Source: Sphingobacterium zeae (GTDB lineage Bacteria; Bacteroidota; Bacteroidia; Sphingobacteriales; Sphingobacteriaceae). Taken from it: DNA of 64,000 nt. Position numbers and translations under genes: made by a program. The stretch's first letter is position 1, and each line of letters opens with the position of its first letter. The notes below the pieces were generated by a model. That model had not been told where the DNA came from, did no database searches, and saw only the letters and a list, made by a program, of their open reading frames with translations. The DNA is taken from the NCBI RefSeq assembly GCF_030818895.1, contig NZ_JAUTBA010000001.1:1240001-1304000 (forward strand). The letters are read 5' to 3'. Below, one piece after another: positions 48,729 to 58,601 of the stretch.

Positions 48729-49271
48729 ATGTCAGTATTTAAAGTAGCATCGAGATATGCGAAGTCATTAATTGACTTGGCAGGCGAGCAAGGCTCACTG
48801 GAAACAATCAAGACCGATATGGATTCGTTCATTGCGGTTTTGAAATCCAGTACCGAATTGCAAGCTGTTTTGGCCAATCCTATTGTCCCTTTGGACAAAA
48901 AGAAAAACGTATTGGATGCGCTATTTAAAGATAAGATCAATCCAAATATCTTGGCGTTCTTTAAGATCATGATCAATAAAGGTCGTGGTGAGATAGTATA
49001 TGCCACTGCTCAAGAATTTATTCGTGAGTATAATGAGGTAAAAGGAATTGTGAAAGCTACAGTTACATCTGCAGCACCACTTTCTGAAGCTAATTTGGCG
49101 GCGATGAAAGATGTACTTGCAAAAGAAACCAATGCTCAAGTGATATTGATCAATAAAGTTGATCATAGTTTGATCGGTGGTTTTGTGGTCAATATCGGCG
49201 ATCGCCAGATTGACGCAAGTATTGCTGGTAAGTTGAATAAATTGGAAAGATATTTGAATCAGAATAATTAG
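48729..49271 (+). CDS. atpH: F1Fo-ATP synthase subunit delta
   Basis: A 180-residue soluble subunit: N-terminal helical bundle starting VASRYAKSLIDLA, C-terminal domain with VDHSLIGGFVVNIGDRQIDAS, the delta/OSCP hallmark. It joins the peripheral stalk to the top of F1. Confidence 0.94.
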   Translation: MSVFKVASRYAKSLIDLAGEQGSLETIKTDMDSFIAVLKSSTELQAVLANPIVPLDKKKNVLDALFKDKINPNILAFFKIMINKGRGEIVYATAQEFIREYNEVKGIVKATVTSAAPLSEANLAAMKDVLAKETNAQVILINKVDHSLIGGFVVNIGDRQIDASIAGKLNKLERYLNQNN

Positions 49272-49325
49272 TTTTTTCTGAGACTTGAAGTAAAATAAAT
49301 CAAAAAACCCCTTATAATAATTAAA

Positions 49326-50900
49326 ATGATAGAGGTAAGACCAGATGAAGTTTCGGCAATTCTAAGAGAGCAATTGTCGGGCTTTAAATCAGAAGCCGAA
49401 CTAGAGGAAGTGGGTACCGTACTTGCTGTGGGTGACGGTATTGCTCGTATTTACGGCTTAACTAAAGTTCAGTCCGGTGAGTTGGTTGAATTTGATAACG
49501 GATTACAAGGTATTGTATTAAACTTGGAAGAAGACAATGTTGGTGTTGTACTTTTAGGTCCTTCTGATGAGATCAAAGAAGGAGATACTATTAAACGTAC
49601 CAACCGTATTGCATCCATCAAAGTTGGTGAAGGCTTATTGGGCCGTGTTGTAAATACTCTAGGTCAACCAATCGATGGTAAAGGACCTATTCAAGGCGAT
49701 TTGTATGAAATGCCTATCGAGCGTAAAGCTCCAGGTGTTATCTACCGTCAACCGGTAACTGAGCCATTACAAACAGGTATCAAAGCGATCGATGCGATGA
49801 TCCCAGTTGGTCGTGGTCAACGTGAGTTGGTTATTGGTGACCGTCAAACAGGTAAAACAGCTGTTTGTATCGATACAATCTTGAACCAAAAAGAATTCTA
49901 TGATGCAGGAGAACCTGTATTTTGTATCTACGTTGCCGTAGGTCAAAAGAATTCTACCGTTGCGAATATTGTGCGGACATTGGAGGAAAGAGGTGCTATG
50001 GCTTATACAGTAGTTGTTGCTGCATCTGCTGCTGATCCTGCTCCACTTCAATTCTATGCGCCAATGGCAGGTGCTGCTATCGGGGAGTTTTTCCGTGATA
50101 CAGGTCGCCCGGCATTGATCGTTTATGATGATTTGTCTAAGCAAGCGGTAGCTTACCGTGAGGTTTCTTTGTTATTGCGTCGTCCACCGGGCCGCGAAGC
50201 GTACCCAGGTGACGTATTTTATCTACACAGCCGTTTGTTGGAGCGTGCAGCGAAAATCAACTCGTCAGATGATATCGCACGCAACATGAACGATTTACCA
50301 GAATCAATCAAACATTTGGTAAAAGGTGGTGGTTCATTGACTGCGCTTCCGATCATCGAAACACAAGCGGGTGACGTTTCTGCTTATATCCCAACCAACG
50401 TAATTTCAATTACAGATGGTCAGATCTTCTTGGAGTCTAACTTATTTAACGCAGGTATCCGTCCAGCGATCAACGTAGGTATCTCTGTGTCTCGTGTAGG
50501 TGGTAACGCACAGATCAAACCGATGAAGAAAGTATCGGGTACTTTAAAATTAGATCAAGCGCAGTACCGTGAGTTGGAAGCGTTTGCTAAATTTGGTTCT
50601 GATCTAGATGCTGCTACTAAATCTGTCTTGGATAAAGGTGTTCGTAACGTTGAGATCTTGAAACAAGGTCAATATTCGCCGGTTTCTGTTGAGAAGCAAG
50701 TGGCAATTATTTATATCGGAACTAAAGGTTTATTGCGTAATGTTCCTGTGAATAAAGTGCGAGAATTTGAAGAAGAATTCTTGACTCAATTGGAGCAACG
50801 TCATCCAGAAGTATTATCAGCTTTTAAAGCGAATAAGTTCTCCGATGAATTAACTGCAGTATTAGAAACAGTAGCTAAGGATTTAGCATCAAAATATTAA
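49326..50900 (+). CDS. atpA: F1Fo-ATP synthase subunit alpha
   Basis: A 524-residue subunit. Walker A GDRQTGKT is at residues 171-178; the ATPase signature [14 protein letters not shown] is at about residues 378-391. It binds nucleotide at the non-catalytic sites of F1. The gene is followed by a 77-base spacer and atpG; no beta gene follows. Confidence 0.97.
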   Translation: MIEVRPDEVSAILREQLSGFKSEAELEEVGTVLAVGDGIARIYGLTKVQSGELVEFDNGLQGIVLNLEEDNVGVVLLGPSDEIKEGDTIKRTNRIASIKVGEGLLGRVVNTLGQPIDGKGPIQGDLYEMPIERKAPGVIYRQPVTEPLQTGIKAIDAMIPVGRGQRELVIGDRQTGKTAVCIDTILNQKEFYDAGEPVFCIYVAVGQKNSTVANIVRTLEERGAMAYTVVVAASAADPAPLQFYAPMAGAAIGEFFRDTGRPALIVYDDLSKQAVAYREVSLLLRRPPGREAYPGDVFYLHSRLLERAAKINSSDDIARNMNDLPESIKHLVKGGGSLTALPIIETQAGDVSAYIPTNVISITDGQIFLESNLFNAGIRPAINVGISVSRVGGNAQIKPMKKVSGTLKLDQAQYRELEAFAKFGSDLDAATKSVLDKGVRNVEILKQGQYSPVSVEKQVAIIYIGTKGLLRNVPVNKVREFEEEFLTQLEQRHPEVLSAFKANKFSDELTAVLETVAKDLASKY

Positions 50901-50977
50901 TAGTAATGAGTATTTGGTATTGAGTCTGTCGTTAAGGCTCGATACTCAATACTAGGTACTTAATACTTAAAACAAAT

Positions 50978-51877
50978 ATGGCAAATTTAAAAGAAGTAAG
51001 AAACCGGATTACCTCGGTATCATCAACACAGCAGATCACGAAAGCTATGAAAATGGTTTCGGCTGCTAAATTGAAGCGCGCTACTAACGCTATCTTACAA
51101 TTGCGACCATATGCGAATAAACTAAGAGATATTTTGGCGGATGTTTCTGCGAGTGTTGAGGGAAGTAACTCTCCTTTTACACTGGATCGCGAGCCAAATA
51201 AGGTGTTGATCGTTGTTGTTTCTTCTAACAGAGGTTTGGCTGGAGCATTCAACGCAAATGTTATCAAAGCAACTAATAACTTGATCGCTAACAAATATGC
51301 CGAGCAACATGCAAAAGGAAATTTGAGTATCATTGGTATTGGTAAAAAGGGTTATGATTTCTTTTCGAAGCGTAACTTTAATGTGGTAGCTAATCACTCT
51401 GATTTGTTTTCTGATTTAAATTTTGGTTCTGTATCCGTGGTAACTGAATTTATCATGGAACAATTCAAAGAAGGTAATTTTGATCGTGTTGAAGTGGTTT
51501 ATAATCAGTTCAAAAATGCAGCAGTTCAAGAGTTGACTGCAGAGCAGATTTTACCATTATTACCTGCGGAGGAAAACAAACAACATACGCATAAAGCAAA
51601 AATAGAGGCTGAGGTGGATTATATCATCGAGCCTTCTAAAGAGAAGATTATCGAGGAGTTGATTCCTAAAGCAATCAAGATTCAATTATACAAAGCTGTG
51701 TCAGACTCGAATGCTTCTGAGCATGGAGCACGTATGACAGCGATGGATAAAGCGACAGAAAATGCAGGTGATTTATTAAAATCATTGAAGCTATCTTACA
51801 ACCAGGCACGTCAAGCAGCAATTACAACAGAATTGACAGAGATCGTATCAGGGGCAGCTGCTTTATCAAACGGATAG
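50978..51877 (+). CDS. atpG: F1Fo-ATP synthase subunit gamma
   Basis: A 299-residue rotor subunit with the N-terminal helix RNRITSVSSTQQITKAMKMV and the C-terminal helix ARMTAMDKATENAGDLL, both standard. A middle insertion is slightly longer than E. coli. It is the last gene of this operon; atpD and atpC are absent from the window. Confidence 0.95.
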   Translation: MANLKEVRNRITSVSSTQQITKAMKMVSAAKLKRATNAILQLRPYANKLRDILADVSASVEGSNSPFTLDREPNKVLIVVVSSNRGLAGAFNANVIKATNNLIANKYAEQHAKGNLSIIGIGKKGYDFFSKRNFNVVANHSDLFSDLNFGSVSVVTEFIMEQFKEGNFDRVEVVYNQFKNAAVQELTAEQILPLLPAEENKQHTHKAKIEAEVDYIIEPSKEKIIEELIPKAIKIQLYKAVSDSNASEHGARMTAMDKATENAGDLLKSLKLSYNQARQAAITTELTEIVSGAAALSNG

Positions 51878-51898
51878 TTATTCATTGGAAGAACGTAC

Positions 51899-51930
51899 AA
51901 AGGGTGCTGATCATACGATTAGCACCCTTT
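51899..51930. terminator. Bidirectional terminator after atpG
   Basis: A stem of about 13 bp, 51899-51911 with 51918-51930, containing AGGGTGCT/AGCACCCT and flanked by a T-run. It ends the atp operon and the convergent fabH gene. Confidence 0.8.
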
Positions 51931-51948
51931 TTTTATTGGTTGTATGTT

Positions 51949-52995
51949 CTACCATCGAATTAAGGCTGAACCCCATGTAAATCCTGCGCCAAAGGCGGCC
52001 AGACAGATAAGATCACCGTTTTTAATTTTTCCTTCTTCCCAAGCCTCGCATAGTGCTATCGGTACAGAGGCTGCAGTGGTATTGCCATATTTCTGAATAT
52101 TGTTGAATACCTGATCTTCCCTTAATCCAAGTGTTTTCTGTACAAATTGCGAAATGCGAAGATTGGCCTGATGCGGAATCAATAAATCGATATCATTGGT
52201 TTTTAAATTATTTTTTGCTAGCGCTTCATGGATGACCTCCGGAAATTTGACAACAGCTTTCTTAAAAACAGCCTGTCCATCCATATTGGGAAACGCAGTT
52301 CCATCTTCGAGCATCTCTTTGGTCATCAATAATCCGCCTAATTCCTGCTCAGGCCATTTGGGCATTTCATCCAGCCATATTCCGCTGGATGCGCCAGGGT
52401 AGTACATGGCTAGCTTTTCAGCTTCTGCTCCGTCTGAATGTAAATGTGTACTCAGTATGCCTTTGCCATCTTCCGCTGTTGGTTGCACGACGACTGCTCC
52501 CGCGCCATCGCCGAAAATGACGGAAACAGCTCGGCCCCTGGTTGAAAAGTCGAGGGCAAAAGAGTGTTTTTCTGAGCCGACCACCAACACATTTTTGTAC
52601 ATCCCTGTTTTTACAAATTGGTCGGCTATAGAGAGGGCATATATAAAACCCGAACATTGGTTTCTGACATCCAGTGCGCCAACTTCATTCATCCCCATTT
52701 CCCGTTGTAGTAAAACCGCACATCCCGGGAAATAATAATCTGGTGATAGTGTTGCAAAGATGATAAAATCTACATCCTGAGGGGTAATTTGTGCACGTTC
52801 TATAGCAATTTTAGCCGCTTCGACTCCCATGGTTGTGGTGGTCTCGCCGATTCTGTCGGCATATCTACGTTCTTTAATTCCTGTTCGTTCCTGGATCCAT
52901 TCGTCACTGGTATCCATAAAGCGTGTGAGATCGTCATTGGTATAGATGTTTTTTGGAACGTAATAGCCAATTCCGGCAATTTTTGACTGTAACAT
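51949..52995 (-). CDS. fabH: 3-oxoacyl-ACP synthase III
   Basis: A 348-residue condensing enzyme. The catalytic triad is Cys114 (NQCSGF), His275 (PHQANLRI) and Asn305 (GNTTAAS), as in FabH. It starts fatty acid synthesis from an acyl-CoA and malonyl-ACP. The genus makes branched iso-fatty acids, so branched primers are likely, which is inference. It stands alone, convergent with atpG and divergent from clpS. No usual TAnnTTTG is seen just upstream. Confidence 0.92.
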   Translation of the reverse strand: MLQSKIAGIGYYVPKNIYTNDDLTRFMDTSDEWIQERTGIKERRYADRIGETTTTMGVEAAKIAIERAQITPQDVDFIIFATLSPDYYFPGCAVLLQREMGMNEVGALDVRNQCSGFIYALSIADQFVKTGMYKNVLVVGSEKHSFALDFSTRGRAVSVIFGDGAGAVVVQPTAEDGKGILSTHLHSDGAEAEKLAMYYPGASSGIWLDEMPKWPEQELGGLLMTKEMLEDGTAFPNMDGQAVFKKAVVKFPEVIHEALAKNNLKTNDIDLLIPHQANLRISQFVQKTLGLREDQVFNNIQKYGNTTAASVPIALCEAWEEGKIKNGDLICLAAFGAGFTWGSALIRW

Positions 52996-53061
52996 AATAA
53001 AATCTGCTAATTGATTGTATTCTTCCCTTTTATAATGTCGTTAATTTAGAAAAAAATATTC

Positions 53062-53069
53062 TATTTTTG
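53062..53069 (+). promoter_or_regulatory. TAnnTTTG promoter box directly before clpS
   Basis: TATTTTTG ends four bases before the clpS ATG (53074). The transcription start should fall on or next to the start codon, so the mRNA is predicted to be leaderless. No clear -33 TTTG is seen. Confidence 0.6.
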
Positions 53070-53073
53070 CAGC

Positions 53074-53355
53074 ATGGGTACCCAAACTGCTGAAGAAACC
53101 TTTACGTTAGAAGAGATTTTAGCCTCCGTCAAAGAGTCTAATCGACTTATTTTATGGAATGATGAAACCAATACGTTTGAACATGTGATTCACTGCTTGA
53201 TTTATCATTTACAATATACCGAAAAGCAAGCTGAGAAGATTGCCTGGAAAGTACATACGGAAGGAAAATGTGCTGTATTGGAAGGGAGTTATACGGAGAT
53301 GGAAATTTATCGCAAAATTTTGAAAGCCGAAGGATTAACTGTCTCTGTAGAATAA
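53074..53355 (+). CDS. clpS: ATP-dependent Clp protease adaptor ClpS
   Basis: A 93-residue adaptor. The substrate pocket NDETNTFEHVI starts at residue 29 and the later VHTEGKCAVLEGSYTEME matches the ClpS fold. It presents N-end-rule substrates to ClpA/ClpAP. The promoter box ends only four bases before the ATG, so no Shine-Dalgarno can exist. Confidence 0.9.
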   Translation: MGTQTAEETFTLEEILASVKESNRLILWNDETNTFEHVIHCLIYHLQYTEKQAEKIAWKVHTEGKCAVLEGSYTEMEIYRKILKAEGLTVSVE

Positions 53356-53459
53356 CTTGCCATTCTTTTGTTACCGTAATAATATGGTTACGCTTCGGTT
53401 TTGTCTATAAGTTTTAGTTTTCTTTGTAGATCATAACTATAAACTAAGCTGAAGCTCTC

Positions 53460-55910
53460 ATGTTGTTTAACGCTAAATCGTTTAAATCTTTTTTATTTTT
53501 GTTGTTTTCACCTGTTTTTCTTTTTGCTCAAACGGGTCAAATTAAAGCTATTTTGGTTGATAGCGCAACCGCTAAGCCTATATTATCCGCGAGTGCCGCA
53601 CTCATGGACGCGAAAAATAATACCTTTGTGAAAGGTGGACAGTCTGTAGACCAAGGATTTCTCTTGTTGTCTGATATTAAACCCGGTAAATACAATATAC
53701 GTTTTTCCTATGTCGGTTACGAAACAAAATCTATTGATGCTGTAGAGGTTTTAGGAGGCAAGAGTAAAGATCTAGGCCGAATTGCATTGAAGTCCATAGG
53801 GAATGTCTTGAATGAAGTGGTTGTTGAAGGTAGGGTTCCAGCCATGCAAATCGGTATAGACCGTAAAACGTTCAATGTAGGCGAAAGCTTGGTCAGTGCT
53901 GGCGGAACTGCAACAGATGTATTAGCTAATGTTCCAACCCTACAGGTTGATCAGGACGGATCGGTCAGTTTGCGTGGGTCGAGTAGCGTGAAAATTTTGA
54001 TAGATGGACGTGAGTCTGCTTTAGCTGGAAGTGATGTGACTTCCTTGCTTCAAAGCCTACCTGCTAATTCAATCGATAAAGTTGAGGTCATTACTAATCC
54101 CTCTTCCAAATATGACGCCGAGGGACAGACTGGGATCATCAATATCGTTTTAAAGAAGAATATCAGAACCGGATTAAATGGTTCTATCAATACTTCTGCA
54201 GGTTCTTATGATAACTACATGGCGGGACTGACCTTAAATTATAGAGATAAAAAGTTTAATTATTTTGGATCTTATAATTTCAACAAACGCCATATGGTTG
54301 GAAGCGGTGCCGTTGATAATATATTTAAAAATAACAATAGTGAGATATCAAATAATTCGGAATCATCAAGAAAAGGTAATAGTCATACGATAAAAGCTGG
54401 TGTGGACTATAGTCTTTCCGATAAGACTTCCTTGAGCCTTTCCGGTAATGTGAGCATAAGGGATAATAACCGTGGTGAGGACTTAGGGTACCGTTATTTT
54501 AACCACCCAACCTTATCCGGCACAAGCACTAGAACTTCTCGCCAACTCGAGGATGATTTAGGCTATGAATTTACAATGGATTTTAGACATCAATTTAAGA
54601 GATCCGGTGAAGAACTGACCGCTAATGCAAGCTATGGCCGCGATCAGGAAGATGGCACAAATGTTTTTTTACAGGAGTTTAGCTCTGGGACACCTAGCAC
54701 AGGCCGAAATAATGTCAGTTCGGAAGACGGTAAAAATATCAATATACAAGCGGATTATGTACTCCCTTTTTCCGAAGATAGTAAATTTGAGGCAGGTTAT
54801 CGTTCGCAAATCAGAAAGTCATTTGATACTCAATTCTCGGATACGTTATCGGTAGCTAGTGGTAGTTATCTGCCAGACTATGGCATCAGTAATGATTTTG
54901 ATTTTACGTCTACTGTTCATGCTTTATATGCCAACTACCAAGGGAAACTATCGGATAAAATAGGTTATCAAGTAGGTTTGCGTGCTGAGCAATTTAACTT
55001 AAATTCTACTTACTTTTCAAAAGATCCAACCGTTATCGACAAGGAAACTAAGGCCAGTCAAGATTTCTTTCGTCTATATCCAACCTTATTTTTAACATAC
55101 AATGTTGGTGATGAAGGTGATAAAATCCAATTCAGCTATTCTAGAAGAGTTCAGCGAGCGAGAGGCTGGCAAGTCAACCCATTCTTGAACGTTTCAGATG
55201 ACATGAACAGACGGCAGGGGAATCCCAACTTGAAGCCTGAAGATGTTCACGGCTTTGAGTTGAGTTTTGCCAAAACCTTCGGTAAGGTGAATTTGATTTC
55301 TTCTGCGTACTTCAATCATACCAATGAGGTGATGCAGCCTTATGTTTATTTTGTGGACACCTTGAGCAGTGTGACCTACAGCCGTTGGGAGAACTTGACA
55401 AGTAGAAATCTCTCCGGATTTGAATTTATCTCTAAAGTCAATGCAACTAAAGATTTTGATTTTACATTCAATCTTAATCTGATCAATATCAATTTTAAAG
55501 CGAATGAGGCTTATAATGTTAAAGCATCCAATGGTTTTGCATACAATACGAACTTAACGGCTAATTATCGTTTTACGCCAACGTTTTCCGCTCAAGTTCG
55601 TGGTGAATATAACTCGTCTAGGGTGATGGCACAAGGAAAGATGAACGCTATGAAAGGTGTTGATGTTGCGTTGAAAAAAGATGTGCTAAATAAGAAGGCA
55701 TCTATTATGTTCAATGTTAGAGATGTATTTAATACTCGGAAAATGCAGGGCTTTACTGAGACACCACAATTGAGTTCTAATTTTGAACACCGTTGGATGA
55801 AGAGAATGTTTACTTTGTCGCTTTCCTACCGGTTTGGTAGCCAAGATTTAAACAAATCAAAGAAGAGGGTGTCAAATACAAATGAAGTAGGGGAAGGAGA
55901 GGAATATTAA
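53460..55910 (+). CDS. TonB-dependent-receptor-like outer-membrane beta-barrel protein
   Basis: An 816-residue protein. Residues 1-22 are a signal peptide. A carboxypeptidase-D-regulatory-like domain (about 25-110) is followed by a plug domain (about 120-220, with VLANVPTLQVDQDGSVSLRGSSSVKILIDGR and ANSIDKVEVITNPSSKYD split by other residues) and a 600-residue barrel of the outer-membrane beta-barrel (OMP_b-brl_3) type. There is no SusD-like partner nearby. It probably imports an unknown ligand or peptide. It is a single gene followed by an exported DUF1080 protein, 66 bases downstream. Confidence 0.8.
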   Translation: MLFNAKSFKSFLFLLFSPVFLFAQTGQIKAILVDSATAKPILSASAALMDAKNNTFVKGGQSVDQGFLLLSDIKPGKYNIRFSYVGYETKSIDAVEVLGGKSKDLGRIALKSIGNVLNEVVVEGRVPAMQIGIDRKTFNVGESLVSAGGTATDVLANVPTLQVDQDGSVSLRGSSSVKILIDGRESALAGSDVTSLLQSLPANSIDKVEVITNPSSKYDAEGQTGIINIVLKKNIRTGLNGSINTSAGSYDNYMAGLTLNYRDKKFNYFGSYNFNKRHMVGSGAVDNIFKNNNSEISNNSESSRKGNSHTIKAGVDYSLSDKTSLSLSGNVSIRDNNRGEDLGYRYFNHPTLSGTSTRTSRQLEDDLGYEFTMDFRHQFKRSGEELTANASYGRDQEDGTNVFLQEFSSGTPSTGRNNVSSEDGKNINIQADYVLPFSEDSKFEAGYRSQIRKSFDTQFSDTLSVASGSYLPDYGISNDFDFTSTVHALYANYQGKLSDKIGYQVGLRAEQFNLNSTYFSKDPTVIDKETKASQDFFRLYPTLFLTYNVGDEGDKIQFSYSRRVQRARGWQVNPFLNVSDDMNRRQGNPNLKPEDVHGFELSFAKTFGKVNLISSAYFNHTNEVMQPYVYFVDTLSSVTYSRWENLTSRNLSGFEFISKVNATKDFDFTFNLNLININFKANEAYNVKASNGFAYNTNLTANYRFTPTFSAQVRGEYNSSRVMAQGKMNAMKGVDVALKKDVLNKKASIMFNVRDVFNTRKMQGFTETPQLSSNFEHRWMKRMFTLSLSYRFGSQDLNKSKKRVSNTNEVGEGEEY

Positions 55911-55976
55911 AAAATATTGCTCTTTATAATCCCAAATGCTTAAATTTAATTTTAAAACAAACTTAAACTAAAAAGA

Positions 55977-56786
55977 ATGAAGGTATTAAAAACAGTTCTT
56001 GCGGTATCGGTGATTGCTTTTTCGGCACACCTTAATACGGCCATAGGACAAACAAAAAAAGAGGTTCCTGCTTACAAAATCTTAGATTTACCACGTGTAG
56101 ATATCAAGAAATTTAAAAAGAATAAGGCTGGAGCCTATGTTATTTTTGATGGCACTTCTATGGACGGCTGGAGAGGCTACGATAAGACTGTCGTCCCTAA
56201 AAGATGGGTAATTAATGAAGGTGCGATCAAATTTGATAGCCAAGCTAATCTTGGAAAGGAAGAAGGAGGAGATTTAGTTTTTGCTCATGATTTCAAAAAT
56301 TTCGAATTAGAAATGGAATGGAAAGTTGCTAAAGGGGCAAATTCGGGGATTTTCTTTTTAGCCAAGGAGGTGGAGGGACAACCGATTTATATCTCTTCTC
56401 CAGAATGTCAGGTTTTAGATAATGAAAACCACCCTGATGCTAAAATGGGTGTTGACGGAAATCGAAAATCCACATCACTATACGATATGATCCCGGCCAA
56501 ACCGCAGAATGGTAAACCTTATGGCGAGTGGAATAAGGTTAAGATCAGAGTCAACAATGGAAAGGTAGAGCATTTTCAGAATGATGTAAAAGTTGTAGAA
56601 TATACATTGTGGGATAAGTCATGGATTGATTTGTTGCAAAAAAGTAAATTCAGTGAAGAGAAGTGGCCTTTGGCTTTTAAATTGTTGAGCAATGTTGGTG
56701 GCGATAGTAAGTCAGGGCTTATTGGTCTCCAGGACCATGGAAATGATGTATGGTTTAAGAATATTACGGTAAAGGTATTAAAATAA
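55977..56786 (+). CDS. Exported DUF1080 (3-keto-disaccharide hydrolase-like) protein
   Basis: A 269-residue protein with a signal peptide (residues 1-24) and one DUF1080 domain. Landmarks are FDGTSMDGWRGYD, GANSGIFFLA, PECQVLDNE and LIGLQDHGNDVWFKNI. The family has a concanavalin-like fold; some members cleave 3-keto-glycosides. Its substrate is unknown here. It follows the beta-barrel receptor with no terminator seen between, so the two may be one unit. Confidence 0.85.
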   Translation: MKVLKTVLAVSVIAFSAHLNTAIGQTKKEVPAYKILDLPRVDIKKFKKNKAGAYVIFDGTSMDGWRGYDKTVVPKRWVINEGAIKFDSQANLGKEEGGDLVFAHDFKNFELEMEWKVAKGANSGIFFLAKEVEGQPIYISSPECQVLDNENHPDAKMGVDGNRKSTSLYDMIPAKPQNGKPYGEWNKVKIRVNNGKVEHFQNDVKVVEYTLWDKSWIDLLQKSKFSEEKWPLAFKLLSNVGGDSKSGLIGLQDHGNDVWFKNITVKVLK

Positions 56787-56816
56787 GAAAAGCAGCTTTA
56801 AGCTGCTTTTCTTATT
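56782..56816. terminator. Bidirectional terminator between the DUF1080 gene and the HAD gene
   Basis: 17-bp perfect inverted repeat 56782-56798 / 56800-56816 with the core AAGCAGCTT and flanking T-runs on both strands. The stop of the DUF1080 gene lies inside it. Confidence 0.85.
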
Positions 56817-56818
56817 TT

Positions 56819-57523
56819 TTAAAGTATCGATTGTAATTCTTTTAAATCGATAATCATATGCGTAACATCTTCCGGCTTTTCGATGTTACCAGGATTAAAG
56901 AAAATGGCGTCCATCCCGACATTTACAGCGCCACGGATATCCGCATCAAGGTTGTCCCCAATCATCAATGACTGCTGAGGTTGCGCAAAAGCTGTCGTCA
57001 TGGCAAATTGAAATATTCGAGGATCTGGTTTGTTTATGCCGACCACCTCTGAAATAAAAATATGTTTGAAATACTTTTTTAAGTCGCTTTTTTCCAATTT
57101 TGTTTCACATGCTTCTTTAAAACCATTGGAGATTAAGTGAAGATTATATCTGTCACCTAGATAAGCCAGCGTTTCATGAGCGTTGGGAAACAGGTTTGTT
57201 TTTTGGGGACAGACAGCGAGATATTCTAACTCGAATTCTTCAGGAAACAATTTGGGATCCACACCGAGTTGTGTAAAGGTATCAGCAAACCGTGCCGTTC
57301 TGAGTTCCGGTTTTGTGATCTTTCCGTGATGATAAAGTCCCCAAAGCCGATGATTGTTGATTGTATAAGTTTCTATAAAACGGGTGGACGACTCTTGATT
57401 GAACAAGCGATCAAACTTGTATTTAAAATATAATTCGTGAAGAGTTTCTTCGGCATTTTTATCAAAATCCCAAATCGTATGATCCAGATCGAAGAAAATG
57501 TGTTTTTTTCCCTGATTAAACAT
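56819..57523 (-). CDS. HAD-superfamily hydrolase, YjjG-like
   Basis: A 234-residue protein from ATG 57523 (the TTG at 57529 lies in the promoter box and is rejected). HAD motif I is FDLDHT with Asp12 and Asp14. Motif II is LISNGF, motif III is a Lys in NKPDP, and motif IV is GDNLDADI. The layout suits YjjG-type nucleotidases that remove non-canonical pyrimidine nucleotides. A minus-strand TAGTTTTG box (57534-57527) ends three bases before the ATG, so a leaderless mRNA is predicted. Confidence 0.85.
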   Translation of the reverse strand: MFNQGKKHIFFDLDHTIWDFDKNAEETLHELYFKYKFDRLFNQESSTRFIETYTINNHRLWGLYHHGKITKPELRTARFADTFTQLGVDPKLFPEEFELEYLAVCPQKTNLFPNAHETLAYLGDRYNLHLISNGFKEACETKLEKSDLKKYFKHIFISEVVGINKPDPRIFQFAMTTAFAQPQQSLMIGDNLDADIRGAVNVGMDAIFFNPGNIEKPEDVTHMIIDLKELQSIL

Positions 57524-57526
57524 ATG

Positions 57527-57534
57527 CAAAACTA
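57527..57534 (-). promoter_or_regulatory. TAnnTTTG promoter box directly before the YjjG-like gene
   Basis: TAGTTTTG on the minus strand ends three bases before the ATG at 57523. This predicts a leaderless transcript. No clear -33 element is seen. Confidence 0.55.
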
Positions 57535-57689
57535 AAGTAAAATCCTCTGAAATACGAAAGAGTACCCGTTATTTAATGCTTAAATTGGTAGAAAGCCTGT
57601 TGTAGCGAAGAGATATCAGGGGTATTGTGATGATTTATTAATGTTGCGAATCGGTTAATTTTCTTCTTTGTGTCATAATCCTTAGGATA

Positions 57690-57721
57690 TTTCCGAATAC
57701 CTAGTTGAATAGTTATTTTTG
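57690..57721 (+). promoter_or_regulatory. Promoter of the histidine kinase operon
   Basis: TTTC at 57690-57693 and TATTTTTG at 57714-57721 have 20-base spacing. The box ends four bases before the ATG at 57726, so the transcript should be leaderless. The same spacing to the ATG is seen at clpS. Confidence 0.6.
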
Positions 57722-57725
57722 TCAC

Positions 57726-58601
57726 ATGAAGAAAGCGCTGTTACTCTTTTATTTTCTATTGTTTTATGCGGTTATGCAATTGATCTGGTGGGGCGTGATG
57801 TTCGTTCGATTTGACCCCAGTAAGCAGAACATGATCATTGGAGAAGGGATTTTCTTCCTAATTATTTTCCTATGGGGAGCATGGCGACTAAAACGACTGG
57901 TGGAAAGAGAGCAGAAATTATTGCAACAGCAGCAAAACTTTCTTTTAGCCATTACACATGAATTGAAATCGCCTTTAGCTTCTGTCAAACTGTATATTCA
58001 AACGATTTTGAGGCGCGATTTGGATAAGGAACAACAGCAGACATTCTTGCGTAATTCACTAAAGGATATCGAGCGTTTGGATGATTTAGTGGAAAATGTG
58101 CTAATGACCACCAAATTGGATAGCCGTAATTATAGTATGCCGAAAGAGGATTTTAATTTTACTTCTTTGGTAGAACAGATCGTTGACAGGCTGCAAAAGA
58201 ATTCGTGTAGTTCACAAGTTTTGAAACCTTATTTGGAAGCAGATATTGTTATTCATGCTGATAAGTTTGCGATTAGTAATGTGGTGACTAACCTGATTGA
58301 AAATGCGATTAAGTATTCACCCGCATGTGCAATGGTGGATGTGAAATTATATACGGAGCAAAATAAAATAATTTTTTCTGTTGCTGACCATGGTATTGGT
58401 ATCAGCGATGAAGAGAAAAAGCTTATCTTTAATAAGTTTTATCGGGTGGGCAGTGAGGCTACGCGGAAAACCAAAGGCACAGGTTTGGGGTTATATATCG
58501 TGAAAACCGTGTTGCAGAAACACGACGCGATCATTAAAGTTAAAGATAACACTCCTAAAGGGAGTATTTTTGAAGTAACATTTGAAAGAAATGCAAAGTA
58601 A
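57726..58601 (+). CDS. Membrane sensor histidine kinase
   Basis: A 291-residue protein from ATG 57726 (a longer frame from TTG 57705 is rejected). Two membrane helices (residues 4-25 and 38-52) leave almost no periplasmic sensor. The HisKA domain has His78 in THELKSP. The ATPase domain carries an N box NVVTNLIENAIKYS, G1 DHGIGI and G2 GTGLGLYI. It phosphorylates the partner regulator encoded directly downstream with an 11-base overlap. The stimulus is unknown. Confidence 0.9.
   Translation: MKKALLLFYFLLFYAVMQLIWWGVMFVRFDPSKQNMIIGEGIFFLIIFLWGAWRLKRLVEREQKLLQQQQNFLLAITHELKSPLASVKLYIQTILRRDLDKEQQQTFLRNSLKDIERLDDLVENVLMTTKLDSRNYSMPKEDFNFTSLVEQIVDRLQKNSCSSQVLKPYLEADIVIHADKFAISNVVTNLIENAIKYSPACAMVDVKLYTEQNKIIFSVADHGIGISDEEKKLIFNKFYRVGSEATRKTKGTGLGLYIVKTVLQKHDAIIKVKDNTPKGSIFEVTFERNAK

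Noticed and set aside
57705..57725. TTG start at 57705 for the histidine kinase and similar non-ATG extensions at 18380, 28900, 45959, 57529, 58582 and 61003
   Set aside because: Each extension crosses a promoter box, the previous gene or has no conserved sequence, while a good ATG lies a few codons later.
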